From NCBI RefSeq assembly GCF_014879975.1, contig NZ_CP062501.1, positions 62,001 to 126,000 on the forward strand: DNA of 64,000 bases, read 5' to 3'. A program made the position numbers and the translations under genes. The stretch is from Vibrio bathopelagicus (lineage in GTDB: Bacteria; Pseudomonadota; Gammaproteobacteria; Enterobacterales; Vibrionaceae). This document shows, one piece after another, positions 61,826 to 64,000 of this stretch. Numbering within the stretch: position 1 is the stretch's first letter; every line of letters begins with the position of its first letter. A model generated the notes under the pieces. It was not told where the DNA came from, made no database searches, and saw only the letters and a program-made list of their open reading frames with translations.

Positions 61826-62164
61826 CTATTCACTCACCGCCAACACATCGCAGCGTGAGGCGCAGATGAAGTCATTCTTGTGGAGGCCTTTGATTGAGTG
61901 GCTCCACCAAGTGACGGTGACTTTACCCCACTCCAATAAGATCGAAGGGTGATGGAATTCTTCTTCTGCCAACTCTGACACTTTGTTGCTGAATGCCCAT
62001 GCTTGTTTGTAGTTCTTAAACTTGAACACCTTCTCAAGCTGCGGGATGCCGTCTCTTTCCATGATCTGCCAATCCGACAATTCCATTAGTAAAGACTGTT
62101 GCTCATCTTTACTTAGGGCAATTGCGTCGATACTGCAGGCTTCGCATTTTTGTTCATTCAACAT
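61826..62164 (-). CDS. phhB: Pterin-4a-carbinolamine dehydratase
   Basis: 112 residues from the ATG overlapping the end of phhA by 11 bases, with AAGGA nine bases before it. It recycles the pterin cofactor used by PhhA. The family core is [23 protein letters not shown], with the paired His and the Trp/Trp, and [12 protein letters not shown] at the end. The length fits the family (about 100-118). It is co-transcribed with phhA. Confidence 0.94.
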   Translation of the reverse strand: MLNEQKCEACSIDAIALSKDEQQSLLMELSDWQIMERDGIPQLEKVFKFKNYKQAWAFSNKVSELAEEEFHHPSILLEWGKVTVTWWSHSIKGLHKNDFICASRCDVLAVSE

Positions 62165-62948
62165 GTGTTGGTTCCTTAGGTTCAAAAAGTGGTGGTAGTA
62201 ATCCCTCGTCTATCGCGAGATCAGCTTGCTGCAATAGGTTTTCCTGACTGATTTTGAAGAGCTCAGACAGCTCATCAATCACGTAATATTTCGGTTGTAT
62301 GATGTCGATGCGATAAGGGGTTCTTAAAACCGTTTGCAGATCGAACCGCTCACGAACGGCCAAATCCCCTTCCAACGCATACATGGTTTCCGCCGGAGAC
62401 GAAAGAATGCCACCGCCATAGATTTTCAGTCTATGACCTTCTTTTACTAAACCGAACTCAACCGTAAACCAATACAAACGGGCAAGATACGCGCGCTGTT
62501 TAGGTGTGGCTGCTTGGCCTAGTTTTCCGTAGTGCTCAGTGAATGTCGCAAAATCGGCATTGGTGAGCATGGCACAATGGCCGAAAATTTCATGAAAGAA
62601 ATCAGGTTCTTGTAAATAATCGAACTCGTCTCGCGTTCTCAAAAATGTCGCAACTGGGAATTTCTTGTTGGCGAGCAAATCAAAGAAACGATCGAAATCG
62701 ATCAATGCAGGCACAGGCTGTACCTGCCAACCTGTTGTTTCCATTAGCACTTTGTTTATCTCTGGAAGCTGGGGAACTCTGTCTAATGGCAGATCCAGCA
62801 GGGTCAAACCGTGCAAATAAGCATCGCATGCGCGGTCATTAATTACGTCCAATTGCCTTTTCACTAAGTCGTGCCAAATGGCGTCTTCTTCGAGGCTCCA
62901 CTCAACCCATCCCTCTTGGCTCACGGGCTTAGAATGATATTGAGTCAT
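62154..62948 (-). CDS. phhA: Phenylalanine-4-hydroxylase
   Basis: 264-residue iron- and pterin-dependent enzyme that makes tyrosine from phenylalanine. The iron site is [13 protein letters not shown] (two His) with a downstream Glu in [11 protein letters not shown]. Pterin-binding residues are in the same block. The length matches bacterial PhhA (about 262). It heads phhAB, and the upstream spacer shared with the acetoacetyl-CoA synthetase gene carries a TyrR-type box, consistent with control by aromatic amino acids. Confidence 0.96.
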   Translation of the reverse strand: MTQYHSKPVSQEGWVEWSLEEDAIWHDLVKRQLDVINDRACDAYLHGLTLLDLPLDRVPQLPEINKVLMETTGWQVQPVPALIDFDRFFDLLANKKFPVATFLRTRDEFDYLQEPDFFHEIFGHCAMLTNADFATFTEHYGKLGQAATPKQRAYLARLYWFTVEFGLVKEGHRLKIYGGGILSSPAETMYALEGDLAVRERFDLQTVLRTPYRIDIIQPKYYVIDELSELFKISQENLLQQADLAIDEGLLPPLFEPKEPTHVE

Positions 62949-63036
62949 TACACACCTCCTTTCGAATGTCTCCCTTTAAGCCTATCTCCACTCCCTATAT
63001 CCGCCAATTTGCGCGATTTTTCGAAATAAGCGATCG

Positions 63037-63054
63037 TGTAACATTTTATTTACA
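63037..63054. promoter_or_regulatory. TyrR/PhhR-type box
   Basis: TGTAAC-ATTTTA-TTTACA matches the TyrR box TGTAAA-N6-TTTACA with one change. It lies 89 bases before phhA and 94 bases before the divergent acetoacetyl-CoA synthetase gene. A weaker second box (TGTAAA-N6-ATACCA) is at 63094-63111. Confidence 0.78.
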
Positions 63055-63147
63055 CAGTTCAGCCGCTCCCTTATTTTGCTGATCTTTTGACTTTGTAAAA
63101 CCTAAATACCAGACTGAAAACGTTAACTTTTTGTTAAAGGTAAAGGA

Positions 63148-64000
63148 ATGCGCGAAAACAATAAGCCAGTTTGGCAGCCTAGCGAGCAACGCAACGCAGA
63201 CGCCAACTTAACCCAATTCATGAATAGCCTTGATCAGCAGGGCGTACTCGGGCGGGAATTACAAAACTACACGGATCTCCATCAATGGTCTGTAGAACAT
63301 CCAGAGTCGTTTTGGCAAAACGTATGGCAGTTTTGTGGAATGGTCGGCTCGCAAGGGAGTGACATCAAAACGCAAGGTGAAAGCCGCTGGCAGCAGCCTA
63401 AATCGAATCGTGATGCGGTTTGGTTTCCGAATGCGCAAGTAAACTACGCCGAGAACTTACTGCGTTTGGCGCAAACCATGCCTGATGAGCGTGCGATTTG
63501 GTTTGAGAATGAGCGTGGCGAGCAACAAAGTTATACATGGAAAACCTTGTGTGAAGCTGTCTCTAGCGCTCAACAATGGCTTGTTGATAGCGGAGTTCAA
63601 CAAGGTGATGTGGTTGCTGCTTATACGCCTTATCTACCGCAAACCGTTATAGCGATGCTGGCAACCACCAGCTTAGGCGCGATATGGACGTCAACCTCGC
63701 CTGATTTCGGTGTAGAGAGCGTGATTGAGCGGTTTGGCCAAGTGAAACCCAAGGTGTTGTTCACCTGTGATGGCTATACCTTCAATGGCAAAACGTTCGA
63801 TATGACGGACAAGAATAGTGAAATCATCGAGCACTTAAACGCGCTAAAACAGGTGTGTCAGATCGGTTATTTAAAACCAAGAGGTGATTTAGAGAAGAAT
63901 GACTTTGAAAATGATGTGTCGACCCGAAGCTGGCACAGCATCATTAATCACTATCAGCCGAAACCTGTGCAATTTGTGCGTGTCGGCTTCAATGAACCAT
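63148..64000 (+). CDS. Acetoacetyl-CoA synthetase, 5' part
   Basis: N-terminal 284 codons of an acyl-CoA ligase, open to the window edge. The start is ATG with AAGGA two bases upstream. The order PVWQPSEQRNADANLTQFMN, then WSVEHPESFWQNVWQFCG and WFPNAQVNYAENLLR, fits acetoacetate-CoA ligase (AacS) better than acetyl-CoA synthetase. AMP-binding motifs are beyond the edge except the lead-in GAIWTSTSPDFG. It activates acetoacetate for ketone-body or poly-hydroxybutyrate metabolism. It is divergent from phhA and may share its TyrR-type control. Confidence 0.88.
   Translation, partial: MRENNKPVWQPSEQRNADANLTQFMNSLDQQGVLGRELQNYTDLHQWSVEHPESFWQNVWQFCGMVGSQGSDIKTQGESRWQQPKSNRDAVWFPNAQVNYAENLLRLAQTMPDERAIWFENERGEQQSYTWKTLCEAVSSAQQWLVDSGVQQGDVVAAYTPYLPQTVIAMLATTSLGAIWTSTSPDFGVESVIERFGQVKPKVLFTCDGYTFNGKTFDMTDKNSEIIEHLNALKQVCQIGYLKPRGDLEKNDFENDVSTRSWHSIINHYQPKPVQFVRVGFNEP

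Noticed and set aside
1..64000. tRNA, rRNA, CRISPR array, phage or insertion sequence
   Set aside because: No cloverleaf with conserved T-loop, no spaced direct repeats and no transposase or integrase were seen on reading both strands.

Overview
The window looks like Vibrio, most likely from the Splendidus/Harveyi side of the genus. The support is a VemP arrest peptide upstream of a second secDF pair, an mtlA-mtlD-mtlR operon, YibL, DUF3283, phhAB and an RpoE-ChrR photo-oxidative island, all with typical gammaproteobacterial signals. In V. cholerae several of these genes (nagB, mtlA, phhA) are on the small chromosome, so chromosome 2 is a reasonable inference. I see no rRNA, tRNA, CRISPR array, integrase or insertion sequence.

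Layout. 1-4.9 kb: the 3' end of nagB, then the mannitol PTS operon mtlADR with a long leader. 4.9-13.5 kb: an orphan winged-helix/nuclease-like gene, an NfsB-type nitroreductase, the nitric-oxide-detoxifying norVW pair with a sigma-54 promoter and two NorR-type half-site pairs, gltS, yibL, a DUF4344 peptidase and a tautomerase-like gene. 13.7-24.7 kb: a LON-domain gene, then an ~10 kb co-directional island led by rpoE-chrR. It carries a TudS-like DUF523/DUF1722 gene, a photolyase, an SnoaL-like gene, an SDR, a COG2907 flavoprotein, DUF1365, cfa, DUF2878, a chalcone-isomerase-like gene and a DUF3833 lipoprotein. It reads as a singlet-oxygen/light-damage and membrane-lipid remodelling regulon.

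24.8-38.8 kb: metabolic and regulatory genes (SDR, RRM protein, MalY-type aminotransferase, OsmC, GFA, NagE-like PTS, an OmpR-type two-component system, and a LysR-SDR-MFS-OYE cluster), then an SRA-HNH protein that looks like a type IV (McrA-like) restriction enzyme. Two diverged copies of one ~110-nt minus-strand element (near 33.4 kb and 38.8 kb) have the form of small-RNA genes: a -10-like box, a hairpin with a CCCCC loop and an intrinsic terminator. They are the least explained structure in the window.

39-43.6 kb: rlmJ and vemP-secD2-secF2, a translocation-sensing attenuation operon. 43.8-53.5 kb: an M16 lipoprotein peptidase and a tight seven-gene operon (TPR-like periplasmic protein, MacB/LolCDE-type ABC ATPase and permease, LolA-like protein, outer-membrane barrel, LytS-type kinase, LytTR regulator). 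It looks like a self-regulated envelope trafficking system. 53.8-55 kb: a lone gene with a degenerate GT-A glycosyltransferase core, a candidate effector or toxin. 55.3-58 kb: a periplasmic oxidative-stress set (sodC, ankyrin protein, catalase). 58.3-64 kb: a GarR-like dehydrogenase with a LysR regulator, DUF2798, a YebC/YeeN paralogue, DUF3283, phhAB with a TyrR-type box, and the start of acetoacetyl-CoA synthetase.
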